Shown here piece by piece: positions 17,696-26,967 of a stretch of DNA of 64,000 nucleotides. Every line of letters begins with the position of its first letter. Positions within the stretch are counted from its first letter, which is position 1. Origin of the DNA: Tenacibaculum pacificus (GTDB lineage: Bacteria > Bacteroidota > Bacteroidia > Flavobacteriales > Flavobacteriaceae); assembly GCF_027941775.1 (NCBI RefSeq), contig NZ_CP115917.1:1811001-1875000 (forward strand). Direction: 5' to 3'. The position numbers and the translations under genes were made by a program. The notes beneath the pieces were generated by a model that was given only the letters and a program-made list of their open reading frames with translations, had not been told where the DNA came from and ran no database searches.

Positions 17696-18159
17696 TATGT
17701 TGCTATTATTTTATATTTTTTTGTTCCTTTTTTGAATATTTCAATCCACTTTTCAAGCTCTATTTTTCTTGATTTTACAATACTATCTGGTATATAAACA
17801 ATAAAATCAATTCCTGTATCGGCATAATCCGTTTTATCTCGTAAAAAAAATTTACCTAAAAAAACAGGTTTTTGTTCTGCTCTTGTATAAATATATTGCC
17901 GTTTAAATTGATTGCCATCACCAATTTGTATGCGCCTTAAATCAGCGTCAAACAAATCATTTAAAGCTTTTCTTAAATAACATATTTGCCCATTATGATT
18001 TAAAATAAATTCGTCTAATGCTCTACGTTGTAAAAACTCATAATGTAAATCAACAATAGGTGTAACAAGTGTTTTTATAAAAGCAAGCATTTTTGCTTTT
18101 CGATTACGAGTAGGAAGTAATAAAACTGCCCATTTATAAAAATCAATATTATACCACAT
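17695..18159 (-). CDS. Tail/baseplate protein of unknown function (about 154 aa)
   Basis: No family recognised. The frame is open to 18198, but a start at the Met of 'MWYNIDFYKWAVLLLP' (18159) reduces the overlap with the upstream baseplate gene to 11 bases and is more likely. Position after the J-like gene corresponds to Mu gp48, the tail-tip connector; sequence similarity is not evident. Confidence 0.6.
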   Translation of the reverse strand: MWYNIDFYKWAVLLLPTRNRKAKMLAFIKTLVTPIVDLHYEFLQRRALDEFILNHNGQICYLRKALNDLFDADLRRIQIGDGNQFKRQYIYTRAEQKPVFLGKFFLRDKTDYADTGIDFIVYIPDSIVKSRKIELEKWIEIFKKGTKKYKIIAT

Positions 18160-18985
18160 AACTAATGTTATCAAAATTTTCAATTTCAAAATAGCCACTT
18201 ACAGGAATATGTTTTACTTCAATTAAAGAAGCTATTCCATGTTTACCTAAAATAGGATCTAATGAACTACTTTTTACTTCAACCAAATGTGCTACTTCAA
18301 CACCTTCAACCAGCTGTAATTTATCAACCAAACTTTGTAATACCATTTGACCATTAAAAGGCAATTCCTTCATAAATTCTTGCAAGGCATCTTCAACTGG
18401 TTTATTACCTTTTTGCTTGGATATTCCATTAACTTCTAAAACCAAAGGATTTATGTGAATTTTTATATTTAAAAATAATTTATCGGCTAAATGATTAATA
18501 ATTGTTATTCTATCACCTGCAAAAGCTATTTCTTTAAAATATTGTTTTATTGATATTTCTGCTTCAGGTGATAAAGTAGCTAGCTTATTATCCGTTTCAG
18601 TCGCTACTTTTATAACTATTGTTCCTGGTTTATCTCCTTCGTTTACGGCAGCGTATTTTATTAATTTTGATGCTTCTATTTCTTCAGATGTTGCTAATTC
18701 ATTTTGAAACTTATCTGTATCAGCAATTAAATGAAATCCATATTGAAAAGCCAATGCCATACTCCTGTACCAAGGCAACGTACCCGCTTTTTGATTTGCC
18801 AAACGATGGTTTACATATTTACGATGTTCACTAAAATAAGTTCGTAAATCTTGGCTACAGAAAGCAACAATGAAAAGCAGTAAATTCCAAATAGAGACTT
18901 TGCTTGTACTATTTAAATCGGCTAAAGCTGTTTCTTTTTCTTTAACCGCTATCATGTTATTTTTTATATCTTGTACTGTACTCAT
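18149..18985 (-). CDS. Baseplate J/gp47-like protein (278 aa)
   Basis: Placed among baseplate genes. The middle has 'KPGTIVIKVATETDNKLATLSPEAEISIKQYFKEIAFAGDRITIINH' and 'LNIKIHINPLVL', which fits the J-family pattern of a strand-rich core and 'D.I....' segment. Shorter than Mu gp47. Inference from context plus weak sequence pattern. Confidence 0.6.
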   Translation of the reverse strand: MSTVQDIKNNMIAVKEKETALADLNSTSKVSIWNLLLFIVAFCSQDLRTYFSEHRKYVNHRLANQKAGTLPWYRSMALAFQYGFHLIADTDKFQNELATSEEIEASKLIKYAAVNEGDKPGTIVIKVATETDNKLATLSPEAEISIKQYFKEIAFAGDRITIINHLADKLFLNIKIHINPLVLEVNGISKQKGNKPVEDALQEFMKELPFNGQMVLQSLVDKLQLVEGVEVAHLVEVKSSSLDPILGKHGIASLIEVKHIPVSGYFEIENFDNISYVV

Positions 18986-18987
18986 TT

Positions 18988-19284
18988 TTAGCTTACTTTA
19001 AAATCTATTCCTATTGCCCAACAACCTATTCCTTCACATCCTATAATTGCGTCAATGTTCGTTTGTGTTAATGCCGTAGCGGGTATAATTTCGTTATTGT
19101 TATAATATTGATATATATCCTGATCTTTAATTAATTTTAACGGAATTAAAATACAACTACCTTCTACTAAACTATTAGAAGGATTTAAATTATTTGCTTT
19201 AGCTATTAACAATGCAGAAAGCGGTGTTCCTGTTGTTTGTATGGCTATATCTAATAAAGTTTGATTATCTAATACTTGCATCAC
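18988..19284 (-). CDS. LysM-like tail protein (98 aa)
   Basis: Residues 4-47 resemble a LysM domain: 'NQTLLDIAIQTTGTPLSALLIAKANNLNPSNSLVEGSCILIPL', with the usual D-I-A, L-x-x-A-N-N-L and P-L/I-P ending. Phage tails commonly use LysM proteins (gpX, gp53 types) in the baseplate. Overlaps the next gene's stop by one base. Confidence 0.65.
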   Translation of the reverse strand: MMQVLDNQTLLDIAIQTTGTPLSALLIAKANNLNPSNSLVEGSCILIPLKLIKDQDIYQYYNNNEIIPATALTQTNIDAIIGCEGIGCWAIGIDFKVS

Positions 19285-19619
19285 TAACTATTTTCTTCAA
19301 ATTTTTTCAACAAATTATTATACTTAGTTTGCAACCTACTATATTTACCTTGCCATGATTTTTCAATATTATCTAACTTTTTTAGCCACTCTTCATTTTG
19401 AAGTGTTTGCTTAGTTTTTAATATTTTTATTTCTTCTCTTAGTAAATCCATTCTTTTATCAGCATCAACTACCATATCTCTATATACGGCTTGTATTTTT
19501 GCTGTTAAATCGGCATCTTCTACTTTTTTTTGCACTTTTGATTTACCTAACCATCCCAAAACTAAAGAGACTAATCCAATAGCTAATTCATTAAAATAAG
19601 GCTGTAATGATGAAAACAT
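19284..19619 (-). CDS. Membrane-anchored coiled-coil protein (111 aa)
   Basis: One hydrophobic N-terminal segment, about residues 11-24 ('LAIGLVSLVLGWLG'), followed by a long charged coiled coil. The layout resembles an inner-membrane spanin or a lysis accessory protein, but it sits in the baseplate operon away from holin and endolysin. Function uncertain. Confidence 0.55.
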   Translation of the reverse strand: MFSSLQPYFNELAIGLVSLVLGWLGKSKVQKKVEDADLTAKIQAVYRDMVVDADKRMDLLREEIKILKTKQTLQNEEWLKKLDNIEKSWQGKYSRLQTKYNNLLKKFEENS

Positions 19620-19621
19620 AT

Positions 19622-19825
19622 TTATATTATTTTTCCGTTAGTTAATGGTCCTCCACTTGGTGGACAAACCCCTGTTACTATTGCCGTTTTTAATTCACTT
19701 ATTATAGCCTTTGATAAACTAGTTGCAAATTTTTCTTTTGAAACCTCTGCACTTGATTTTTCTAATGCACATTTGGTTATAACTGTTTTAATTTTAGCTG
19801 TTAATCTTTCTTCATTTAATGCCAT
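19622..19825 (-). CDS. Small baseplate-region protein (67 aa)
   Basis: Short helical protein ending 'VTGVCPPSGGPLTNGKII'. A 'tG.C.P..GPL..G.i' ending is what I would expect of proteins next to tail-spike genes in flavobacterial phages. Two bases from the upstream spike-like gene's stop. Function unknown. Confidence 0.6.
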   Translation of the reverse strand: MALNEERLTAKIKTVITKCALEKSSAEVSKEKFATSLSKAIISELKTAIVTGVCPPSGGPLTNGKII

Positions 19826-20320
19826 TTAAATATCTTTTAAAAGGTTTTCAAACTTTGATTCTAGGCTTACAAAATCATTTACATTAATCAAATTAATGGT
19901 TGGTCCCATATTGGTTGTAAACTTCATTTGTTGTATTGCCCGTAATAAATCTATTATCAAACTACGTAATGATTCGTTCTGCTTTTTAAAATTAAAACCT
20001 GTAGCGTCCATACTTAAAGTACAATCAGCTACTTTAAACTGTAAATGCTCTACCTCAGCACATGTAACAATATATAGTTGATGTATATCTTCTTCAATAG
20101 GTGCTACCAACACCTTACTTTTTATTTTAGGATATATAAAAAACCTATCTTCAGTACTATTAATAACACTTCCTAAACGTGCAACGTAGTTTAACTCTCC
20201 ATCAGTAATTTCACAAGTTCCTTTTTCTTTATCTACAGATATTACTTCTGCTAAAAAAACAGGTACATCTCTATCATTAAACTTCTCTAATGCACGACTT
20301 AATTCTGTTTCAAACCCCAT
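19826..20320 (-). CDS. Baseplate spike/assembly protein V (gp45)-like (164 aa)
   Basis: Residues 15-85 look like the OB-fold of gpV/gp45 proteins: 'VPVFLAEVISVDKEKGTCEITD...YVARLGSVI...GSKVLVAPIEED..LYIVTC' pattern. A C-terminal helix follows. Located between the hub-like gene and the LysM-like gene, as in Mu-like baseplate clusters. Confidence 0.65.
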   Translation of the reverse strand: MGFETELSRALEKFNDRDVPVFLAEVISVDKEKGTCEITDGELNYVARLGSVINSTEDRFFIYPKIKSKVLVAPIEEDIHQLYIVTCAEVEHLQFKVADCTLSMDATGFNFKKQNESLRSLIIDLLRAIQQMKFTTNMGPTINLINVNDFVSLESKFENLLKDI

Positions 20321-20323
20321 AAA

Positions 20324-21298
20324 TTAGCCATTTAGCCTTTTACCTATTGTTACTACCCTATTTGCTCCATCTGTTCCAAAAGAAGTAACCACTTTCTTAA
20401 TAAAATAACTACCTTCTCTATTTAAATGCTCTTGATCTAATAGTGTTGCTTTCATTCCTCTGGTTGCATACGGAATTAAAAAAGTTTTTACTGTTCCTTC
20501 AAAACCATTATACTTTAATTTCTCTATTTCTGTTTGTGCTAATTTTTCTAACACTTTAATATCTGAAACTACCGAGGTTCTATAACATCTTAACTCTCCT
20601 CCTGTATCTCCAAATTCAACTTCCTTTTTAACACCTTTGGAATTTATATAAGTGTAGCGGACTCGTATTTTTCTTTCTTCTTTCGACTTAAACTCTAGGT
20701 TATTTTCAATTAAATTATAATTCAAATCATAAATTACCTCATCATTAATATTAGTAAACTGAGCTAATCCACAATACAACTCATTCCTATCATTTATAAA
20801 TGCGGTTAATCGTAAATTCTTTTTTAGATGCTGTAAAACTTGTGTTCCATTAGCATTTCTAATAATGTAATTATCTAAAGGAATATCAGGAATATTTTCT
20901 GCTACTTTTATAGTAGTTCCTTTCACTATTTCTGTTAGAACCTCTTTTAAATTAGTATTAGTATTCCATGCTTTCGTTATTGTTTTTCTACGCAACAACC
21001 ACATTTCATCTTCACAATGAATTTCTAATGGTATAGTCGGTTTAATTTTACGTACATACCCTACAAACTCTGTAGCACGATACTTGTTTTCATAACCTAT
21101 AGTTATAGCTACCTTATCACCTATTTTAATAGCTTCTTCAGTATATTTTAACTCACCATTTTGTCTAATTTTAAATGATGTTGGTAATTTTAAAACTGCT
21201 GTATCTACAATTTCATTTACAGATTTAACATATGATACTTCATGTATCGTTTTAAAAACATAAGCTCCTATTTTTACACTTCCATCTAAAACAAACAT
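20324..21298 (-). CDS. Baseplate hub/late-control D (gp44)-like protein (324 aa)
   Basis: Contains 'IGDKVAITIGYENKYRATEFVGYVRKIKPTIPLEIHCEDEMWLLRR', matching the D/gp44 pattern of a tail-tube-like strand domain followed by 'h.a.D....l'. Downstream 'LKEVLTEI' and 'LQHLKKNLRLTAFINDRNELY' fit the family's middle domain. Hub of the contractile baseplate. Context agrees. Confidence 0.7.
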   Translation of the reverse strand: MFVLDGSVKIGAYVFKTIHEVSYVKSVNEIVDTAVLKLPTSFKIRQNGELKYTEEAIKIGDKVAITIGYENKYRATEFVGYVRKIKPTIPLEIHCEDEMWLLRRKTITKAWNTNTNLKEVLTEIVKGTTIKVAENIPDIPLDNYIIRNANGTQVLQHLKKNLRLTAFINDRNELYCGLAQFTNINDEVIYDLNYNLIENNLEFKSKEERKIRVRYTYINSKGVKKEVEFGDTGGELRCYRTSVVSDIKVLEKLAQTEIEKLKYNGFEGTVKTFLIPYATRGMKATLLDQEHLNREGSYFIKKVVTSFGTDGANRVVTIGKRLNG

Positions 21299-21301
21299 AA
21301 T

Positions 21302-21892
21302 TTATGAGTTTAAAAAATTGTTTTTCTCTGTTACATCTGCGTAAAAATCCTGATCACTAACAGCTCTAATCACATACTTTTGTAAATTAGGTTGCCCTTG
21401 CATTTCATCTAATAAAATTTCTTTTAACACAATTTTTCGTATTTGAAACAACTCTAAAAAGGGATTATTAACTACCTCTAAAGCATCATTAACAGCAAAC
21501 ATATCATTAAGTTCTTTTACCTGATCTGTAGGATAGCTATCATAATCTTCTGTGTTTACACAAACACCTCGTATCGTTAATTGATAATCTTCTGTATTAA
21601 TATATTCTTTTACTGTTCCTTTTCGATACTTTCCAACAGTAGCTGTTTCTACAATTGTTTTTACTAGGCTAACAGCGATTAATGGCTCATTAGGAAAAGT
21701 AAATTGCTGTTTTCCATATTTTAGTTTTAATGTAAAAAAATATTTATTTCCTAATAACTGGCTACCAAAAACGTTTTTTAAACTTGGAAGTACCATTGCT
21801 TTTTTATTATTTTCAAACCACTTAGTAAATACAGGTCCTATATAATCAAAATGTGCTCGTGCCACTAATTCTTTAAAATTAAATTCAGCCAT
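21302..21892 (-). CDS. Tail protein, DUF6046-like (196 aa)
   Basis: Reads 'VSLVKTIVETATVGKYRKGTVKEYINTEDYQLTIRGVCVN', a pattern I recall from a Bacteroidetes phage tail family next to the tape measure; not checked by search. One base overlaps the tape-measure stop. May join the tape measure/tube to the hub, as gpU or LysM adaptors do. Confidence 0.55.
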   Translation of the reverse strand: MAEFNFKELVARAHFDYIGPVFTKWFENNKKAMVLPSLKNVFGSQLLGNKYFFTLKLKYGKQQFTFPNEPLIAVSLVKTIVETATVGKYRKGTVKEYINTEDYQLTIRGVCVNTEDYDSYPTDQVKELNDMFAVNDALEVVNNPFLELFQIRKIVLKEILLDEMQGQPNLQKYVIRAVSDQDFYADVTEKNNFLNS

Positions 21893-23634
21893 TAACTTGT
21901 TTGCATTTGGTTAACACTATTTATTGCACGTAATAATTGTTCTTGTATTTTTTCACCTAAATTTTCAATCCCTTTTTCGGCACTGCTAACATAAATTTTA
22001 GTATCATCTTGTAACTTTTGAATAGTTATATTTATGTGAGTTTGCTTAGATCCTCCTGAAACGATACTATCGGCTTTTCTTTTTTTATTGTTTTTTTTGT
22101 CAAGCTCTTTTTTATTTTTCAGTAAACTATCAAAAACTGAAGACGGTTTTTTTCCTAAAATAGATTTGTCTTTATTTTTACCTACGGCTTCTTTTAAAGC
22201 TATTTTCGGGCTATCAATTTTTAAGGCATCTTTATATCCTTTACTAAATGATTCTGCTGCTATTAAACCATCCTTTACAAATTGTTTTTTAGCATCACTA
22301 TCAAACAAATTTTTAGTAGCATTTTTACCATGTTTTATTGCATCTTCCCAATCTCCTTTAATAAACGACCACAATGCTCTACCTAAACCTGTAATACCTA
22401 ATAATAATTCTTTAAAACGATTAATAACATAGGTTTTTATAGCAAGACCTAAACCTTTCATAACCTCCCAAATACCCATTATTCCACCACGTAACCAGTC
22501 TATTTTATTCCACAATAAAACAACAGCTCCAACTAACAGTCCTATTCCTATTATAACTAATGATATTGGGTTCATTGACATTATAAAATTCAAAATACTA
22601 ATTGCTGTAGACAAGCCTCCTGTTGCTAAAGTTGCCAGCCATACCTTAGCGTTATAAATTGCAAAGGTTATTGAGAAAGCTATAAAGCTTGCGTTAGCAA
22701 TTAAATAATTAACTCCTAATGCTACTACAACAGCCGAAAATGTAATTAATAAAGGAGTAGCTTTACTTATCCAGTTTATTAAATCTGTTATTGCTTTACC
22801 AAATGGCAAAATATTTTCTACAACAGTAATACCAATATCTATTAAAGGGCTAACCCATAAAGCAAATTTCTCACCTACAATAGCAACTACGTGTGATAAT
22901 TTCCCCATAAATGTACTCCATTTACCACCTGCTGATTCAGCCATTTTTTCTGTCATTCCATAATAACGTCCCCCTTCTGAAGTAGCTAAACGAAATGCCT
23001 CTTCTACCATACCAGCACTAATAGCTCCTTTTTCCATTTGTTTTTTTAAAACCCCCATGGATAAACCTGTATTCTCTGATATTATTTGAAGAGGATTAAA
23101 TCCTTGGTTAATTAGTTGTAATAAATCTTGCCCCATTAAACGACCTGTAGCCATTATTTGAGAATATGCTAATGAAATACTTCCTAACTTTTGCTCATTA
23201 CCCATGGCAACATCTCCTAGCATTTTCATATTACCCATTATTTTTTCTTGAGTAATACCAAAACCAAGCATAATTTCAGATGCCTTTATAATACCACCAT
23301 TTGAAAAAGGTGTTACATTAGCATATTCATTAAGTTCCTTAAGCATTGCAGTACCTTTTGCCACACTACCTAATAATACTTCAAACTTTACTTTTGTTTG
23401 TTCTAACTCAACACCTTTAAAAAATAAACCAGAAGCAGCTGTTAAAACACCAAAACCTAAAGCTAATCGACTTAAAGCACTTTTTAAAGTACTCCCTAAA
23501 AAACTACTTACCGATGTTGCTCTTTTTTCAACTCCATGTAAACCTCTATTAGTAACCCCAGCACTTGCAGCAATATTTCGCAAGCTAGAACTAGCATAAT
23601 CTCTTAATCTAACTAAGTACTCGTAGGCGTTCAT
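21892..23634 (-). CDS. Tail tape measure protein (580 aa)
   Basis: The N-terminal part has the tape-measure signature: 'VKFEVLLGSVAKGTAMLKELNEYANVTPFSNGGIIKASEIMLGFGI', then 'GQDLLQLINQGFNPLQIISE' and 'LSMGVLKKQMEKGAIS'. Several hydrophobic segments follow (about residues 290-370), then a Lys-rich helical end. Its length would set a short tail. Starts one base after the frameshifted chaperone product ends. Confidence 0.88.
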   Translation of the reverse strand: MNAYEYLVRLRDYASSSLRNIAASAGVTNRGLHGVEKRATSVSSFLGSTLKSALSRLALGFGVLTAASGLFFKGVELEQTKVKFEVLLGSVAKGTAMLKELNEYANVTPFSNGGIIKASEIMLGFGITQEKIMGNMKMLGDVAMGNEQKLGSISLAYSQIMATGRLMGQDLLQLINQGFNPLQIISENTGLSMGVLKKQMEKGAISAGMVEEAFRLATSEGGRYYGMTEKMAESAGGKWSTFMGKLSHVVAIVGEKFALWVSPLIDIGITVVENILPFGKAITDLINWISKATPLLITFSAVVVALGVNYLIANASFIAFSITFAIYNAKVWLATLATGGLSTAISILNFIMSMNPISLVIIGIGLLVGAVVLLWNKIDWLRGGIMGIWEVMKGLGLAIKTYVINRFKELLLGITGLGRALWSFIKGDWEDAIKHGKNATKNLFDSDAKKQFVKDGLIAAESFSKGYKDALKIDSPKIALKEAVGKNKDKSILGKKPSSVFDSLLKNKKELDKKNNKKRKADSIVSGGSKQTHINITIQKLQDDTKIYVSSAEKGIENLGEKIQEQLLRAINSVNQMQTS

Positions 23635-23635
23635 T

Positions 23636-24390
23636 TTAAGTTTTTTGAGATGATTCTTTTTCTTGTATTCTTATAAAATGGAGATTGAGTAATTTTTCAG
23701 CCCAATCTCCATCTTTTAATTTTTGAGGATTACGAACTCCCATATAGTACTCTAAATAGGCATCGTATACTCTAATATTTATATTTTCTGATATTTCGTA
23801 TGCAGTTTCGTCGGTCGTATCTATGACAGCCGACTCTAAAGCTTTTTTAGCAATGCATATTTTTTATTCTGCAAACTTTCAATAGCTTTGTAAAGTGGAA
23901 AACGGATAGAGGCATTATTTTTATCAGTAAAAACCTCATCTTTAAAAACACATATTTTATCAAATAATTTTTCTTGAGTAACAAATGTTTTATTACTTGG
24001 GTTTTCAGATTCTGCACGTTTCAAATCATCACGAGTAATAAATCTAACAATACATTTATAACCATCAATAGTTATTTCTGATTGCCCATTTTTTAAAGCT
24101 GATATTTCTGCATCTTCATAATCTAAAAAATCTTTTATTTGATTTTTAGCAGGAATAAAATAAGCATCTTCATCTAAAATATCTTTATCTCCTCCTAACC
24201 ATAAAGCTCTTAACATTGCTTCACTAAAAGCAATATCTCCACCATTTAACATGGCTTTAAAACCTATTTTATAATCTGTCATTTTAGGCTGACGCAAGTA
24301 CCCTTTTTTATCTCCTACTGGTAATTCGTAAACCGCTTGATGCTCTACTTTCCATTGTTCAATTTGCTTTTCTGTAACTTCGTTTGCCAT
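23636..24390 (-). CDS. Tail assembly chaperone, two products by -1 frameshift
   Basis: The 0-frame protein (24390-23836, 184 aa) has 'GYLRQPKMTDYKIGFKAMLNGGDIAFSEAMLRALWLGG', as in phage tail assembly chaperones. Just before its stop lies an in-frame A AAA AAG heptamer (23848-23842). Slipping back one base continues into 'ALESAVIDTTDETAYEISENI...' for about 68 codons, ending at 23636, one base before the tape measure ATG. The second frame has no ATG of its own upstream. This matches the lambda G/GT arrangement. Confidence 0.82.
23842..23848 (-). promoter_or_regulatory. -1 ribosomal slippery heptamer A AAA AAG
   Basis: In frame at codons CTA AAA AAG, followed after CTT by the 0-frame TAG. The -1 frame is open to 23636. 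Confidence 0.8.
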
Positions 24391-24482
24391 TTTTAATATG
24401 TTTATTGGTGTTGTAAATACTACCTGTGTAAATAATAAGATTGTTGATAAAATTATTATTTATATAATTAATTATTGATAGC

Positions 24483-24887
24483 TTATTGCTGCCTATCAAC
24501 ACTTAAATACATAACAGGTAATTCTATAATTTGATTTTTATCACCTTGGTTAAATGCTGTTGATAATTCTGTTATTTCAACTCCTTTATAATTATTAACT
24601 ACCATTTGACCACCATCAATTGGTACATATGCTTCGGTTACATTAAAACGCAACTTTAAAATATCATTATTTGGAGCGTCTGAAATCATTCTTTCTACTT
24701 CCGATTGCCAAAGTTTAATTTTACCTTCATAACTTTTATTACCTCCAACAATTTCATGTGGGTTATCTCCTCTACCGTATAAAAAAGCTTTTTCTTTTTT
24801 AGTACTAGCCTCAAAGCCTGTGCATCCTTCTAATATTCTACCTCCGTATGCTATGGAATAATCACTCCAACTATATTGTTTTGCCAT
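24483..24887 (-). CDS. Tail tube-like protein (134 aa)
   Basis: Small beta-rich protein with 'WSDYSIAYGGRILEGCTGFEASTKKEKAFLYGRGDNPHEIVGGNKSY', the usual opening of contractile tail tube proteins (G-x-x-I-x-G, then 'G....eiv.G...yeG.i'). It lies between the sheath and the chaperone, the expected place. Its start overlaps the end of the sheath remnant by one base. Confidence 0.72.
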   Translation of the reverse strand: MAKQYSWSDYSIAYGGRILEGCTGFEASTKKEKAFLYGRGDNPHEIVGGNKSYEGKIKLWQSEVERMISDAPNNDILKLRFNVTEAYVPIDGGQMVVNNYKGVEITELSTAFNQGDKNQIIELPVMYLSVDRQQ

Positions 24888-26055
24888 TAGTTTTCTAAAT
24901 TAGTTGTGAAACCTATATTTACTTCTATATTGTCTGCATATCCTAATGGTAATAATTGCATATTTACCTGTACATTATCTGTTTGTAAAACATTTTGATT
25001 TGCATTGATATATGATTTAAATCCTGAAATTTTTCCTGTAGATACCATTTTACTTTGAACTGTAGTATCTATTTTACCTTGCCAACTTTTTATTACTGCT
25101 GGATGAATTTTCCCATAACCATCTATAAGTATTTCATCACTTAGTTCATCTAATAAAACATCATAGGCTATTAAAACAGCTTCATCCATTATAAACCCTG
25201 GTGCTAAACTTGAAAAATCATCATCAGAACCAACTAGTGTTTTATCACCAGAAAAGAAATAGCCCGACCTGTTAGAGAAGTTTCTAAAAAAGTAAAACGT
25301 TTATCGTCTATTGTATCCCACATATCCTGTAACGCTTGTACTTTTTCACCACTAGTAAAATATGCCTGTAACGGTATTACCGCTCCATCTTTTACTCTAC
25401 TCTGACGGCGCTGACTTGGTATTGCTACCTGCTTACCTAAATTTAAGCCAATAGATGCTTCAGGTGCACCATCGTCATTAGCTATCAAAATATTTACATT
25501 TTTAAATTTAGATTGTGAATAATCAAATAATTCTTGCACATTTCCGTTAAATGAATTACCTGATAAAATAGTTCTAAAAGGAAAATACTTACCCGTAAAA
25601 TGCACCGCTAACTCTTGAACTTTTACAACTGCTGTTTCTACGTCTGCATCTAATCCATTTTTAATAGTTTCAGTACCTGTTGCTTTTTTTAACAATCCTA
25701 AAACACGAATATTCTTAGCATCTTCAATTAACTTTTTAGCATAATTATTAGTTAGGTCAGCCATTGCTGTCATGGTAGTAGCGTCCGAAACTACCATTAA
25801 CCAGAGTGGAGCACCTTGCCCTGCTTTATTATAAAAACTCACTAAATGTTTATAAGCAAAACTATTAGCTCCATCAGCTGTAATACCTAAATCTTCAGCT
25901 CCTTTTAAACTAAATATTTGATATGACTGACCAATCGTTATTTTATTAGCAACAGTACTACCTGTAATAACTAAACCAGGTATTTTATTAATTGCATCTG
26001 ATAATCTACCTAAGCCATCAGTTGCTATATTGAATGTAATTTTTGGTAATGCCAT
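24887..26055 (-). pseudogene. Tail sheath (gpL/DUF2586-like), frameshifted
   Basis: The first part (26055-25234, 273 aa) covers the sheath body ('NKITIGQSYQIFSLKGAEDLGI', 'IRVLGLLKKATG', 'NVNILIANDDGAPEASIG'). At 25262-25269 (GGTCGGGC on the minus strand) the frame changes; the -1 frame carries on through 'SGYFFSGDKTLVGSDDDFSSLAPGF' into the 100-aa frame at 25189-24887. Rejoined, the protein is about 389 residues, normal for a sheath. The break could come from a 4-bp deletion between TCG repeats (TCGTTCG to TCG) or from a sequencing error. Confidence 0.75.
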
Positions 26056-26068
26056 TTTTTACAATAGT

Positions 26069-26479
26069 TTAATTTTTCTTTTTGAAATCTATATTTTTAG
26101 TTATTGTAGTTGATATTTTTTCAGCAGAACGACCAATAACATACCCTCCAATACCTAATCTTAAAAGTTCCCAAAAATCAGGTTCTAACGCTGTATTTGG
26201 TAAATTAAATGCAGGAGCTATAAACTTGCTATAAAGCACTACAAACCCAAAACCTAACATTAATATAGGTCTCCAACTTCTTTGTAAAAAATTACCTTTA
26301 GCCTCTGTATTTATAATTTCTGTTTGTATTTTTTGAGAATTTAAAGCCTCATCAATAAACATTTTTTGCAAAGCATTTTTTGCATTTAACCTTTCTTCAT
26401 CAGACGTAATAATTCCATCTAAAGCTTCTCCTGCTTTTTTAAATAAATCTCCTGTTAACCAACTAAATATTTTATTCAT
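26069..26479 (-). CDS. Holin, three-helix type (136 aa)
   Basis: The C-terminal half has 'NFLQRSWRPILMLGFGFVVLYSKFIAPAF' and 'LLRLGIGGYVIGRSAEKI', the typical two visible membrane segments and W-R-P motif of 3TM-type phage holins. The N-terminus is an amphipathic helical region with 'EALDGIITSDEERLNAKNAL'. It overlaps the endolysin gene by four bases. Makes the inner membrane permeable for lysis. Confidence 0.8.
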   Translation of the reverse strand: MNKIFSWLTGDLFKKAGEALDGIITSDEERLNAKNALQKMFIDEALNSQKIQTEIINTEAKGNFLQRSWRPILMLGFGFVVLYSKFIAPAFNLPNTALEPDFWELLRLGIGGYVIGRSAEKISTTITKNIDFKKKN

Positions 26480-26898
26480 AATCTTCTATAACCTAATAAT
26501 CTGTTTTTAGGGTAAGCTGAAATTTTAACTTGATTGCTTTGGTTTCCTCCCAAAACGTAAATAAAATTTTCAGTTTCTCTTATAAAAAAAGCAACGTACC
26601 CTTTCCAGCTTTGTTTTGATTCTCGCCAAAAAATAACAACATCACCTTTTTCTGGAATGGTAACTTCTTCACCTACTTTTAGCCAACTACGAGCATTTAA
26701 TCTTCCTGTTCTTTCAAGGTTTGCCTCTTTAGCAACCCAGTTTGCAAAAGCTGAACACCATGCAGTTTCATCCTTTAACTTTGCACCATTAAAACCAATA
26801 TCATTAAAGTATTTTAATACCTCTGGATTATCTTTTTTTCCAGTAAATTCTTTAATCCCTATTTGACCTAATGCTATTTCAATAATGGTTTCATTCAT
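26476..26898 (-). CDS. Endolysin, CHAP/TIGR02594-type, catalytic His replaced (140 aa)
   Basis: Matches the TIGR02594-type CHAP peptidase family: 'EIALGQIGIKEF', catalytic Cys in 'DETAWCSAFANWVAKEA', 'PEKGDVVIFWRES', 'VLGGNQSNQVKISAYPKNRLLGYRRL'. In family members the segment after the tryptophan reads W-K-G-H-V-G-F, giving the catalytic His. Here it reads SWKGYVAFF, with Tyr (TAC) where His (CAC) is expected. One C-to-T change would explain this. The enzyme may be weak or dead. Sits beside the holin. Confidence 0.8.
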   Translation of the reverse strand: MNETIIEIALGQIGIKEFTGKKDNPEVLKYFNDIGFNGAKLKDETAWCSAFANWVAKEANLERTGRLNARSWLKVGEEVTIPEKGDVVIFWRESKQSWKGYVAFFIRETENFIYVLGGNQSNQVKISAYPKNRLLGYRRL

Positions 26899-26918
26899 AA
26901 CTACAACCCCTAAAGGGT

Positions 26919-26946
26919 ACAGCTCACTTGCAATAAGTGAAGCTGT
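26919..26946 (-). terminator. Hairpin between head and lysis genes
   Basis: ACAGCT-CACTT and AAGTG-A-AGCTGT pair around GCAAT with one bulge. It lies downstream of the small head gene and upstream of the endolysin, so it may separate transcripts. Confidence 0.45.
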
Positions 26947-26967
26947 CTTATTTAAAAATGGTTCTTA

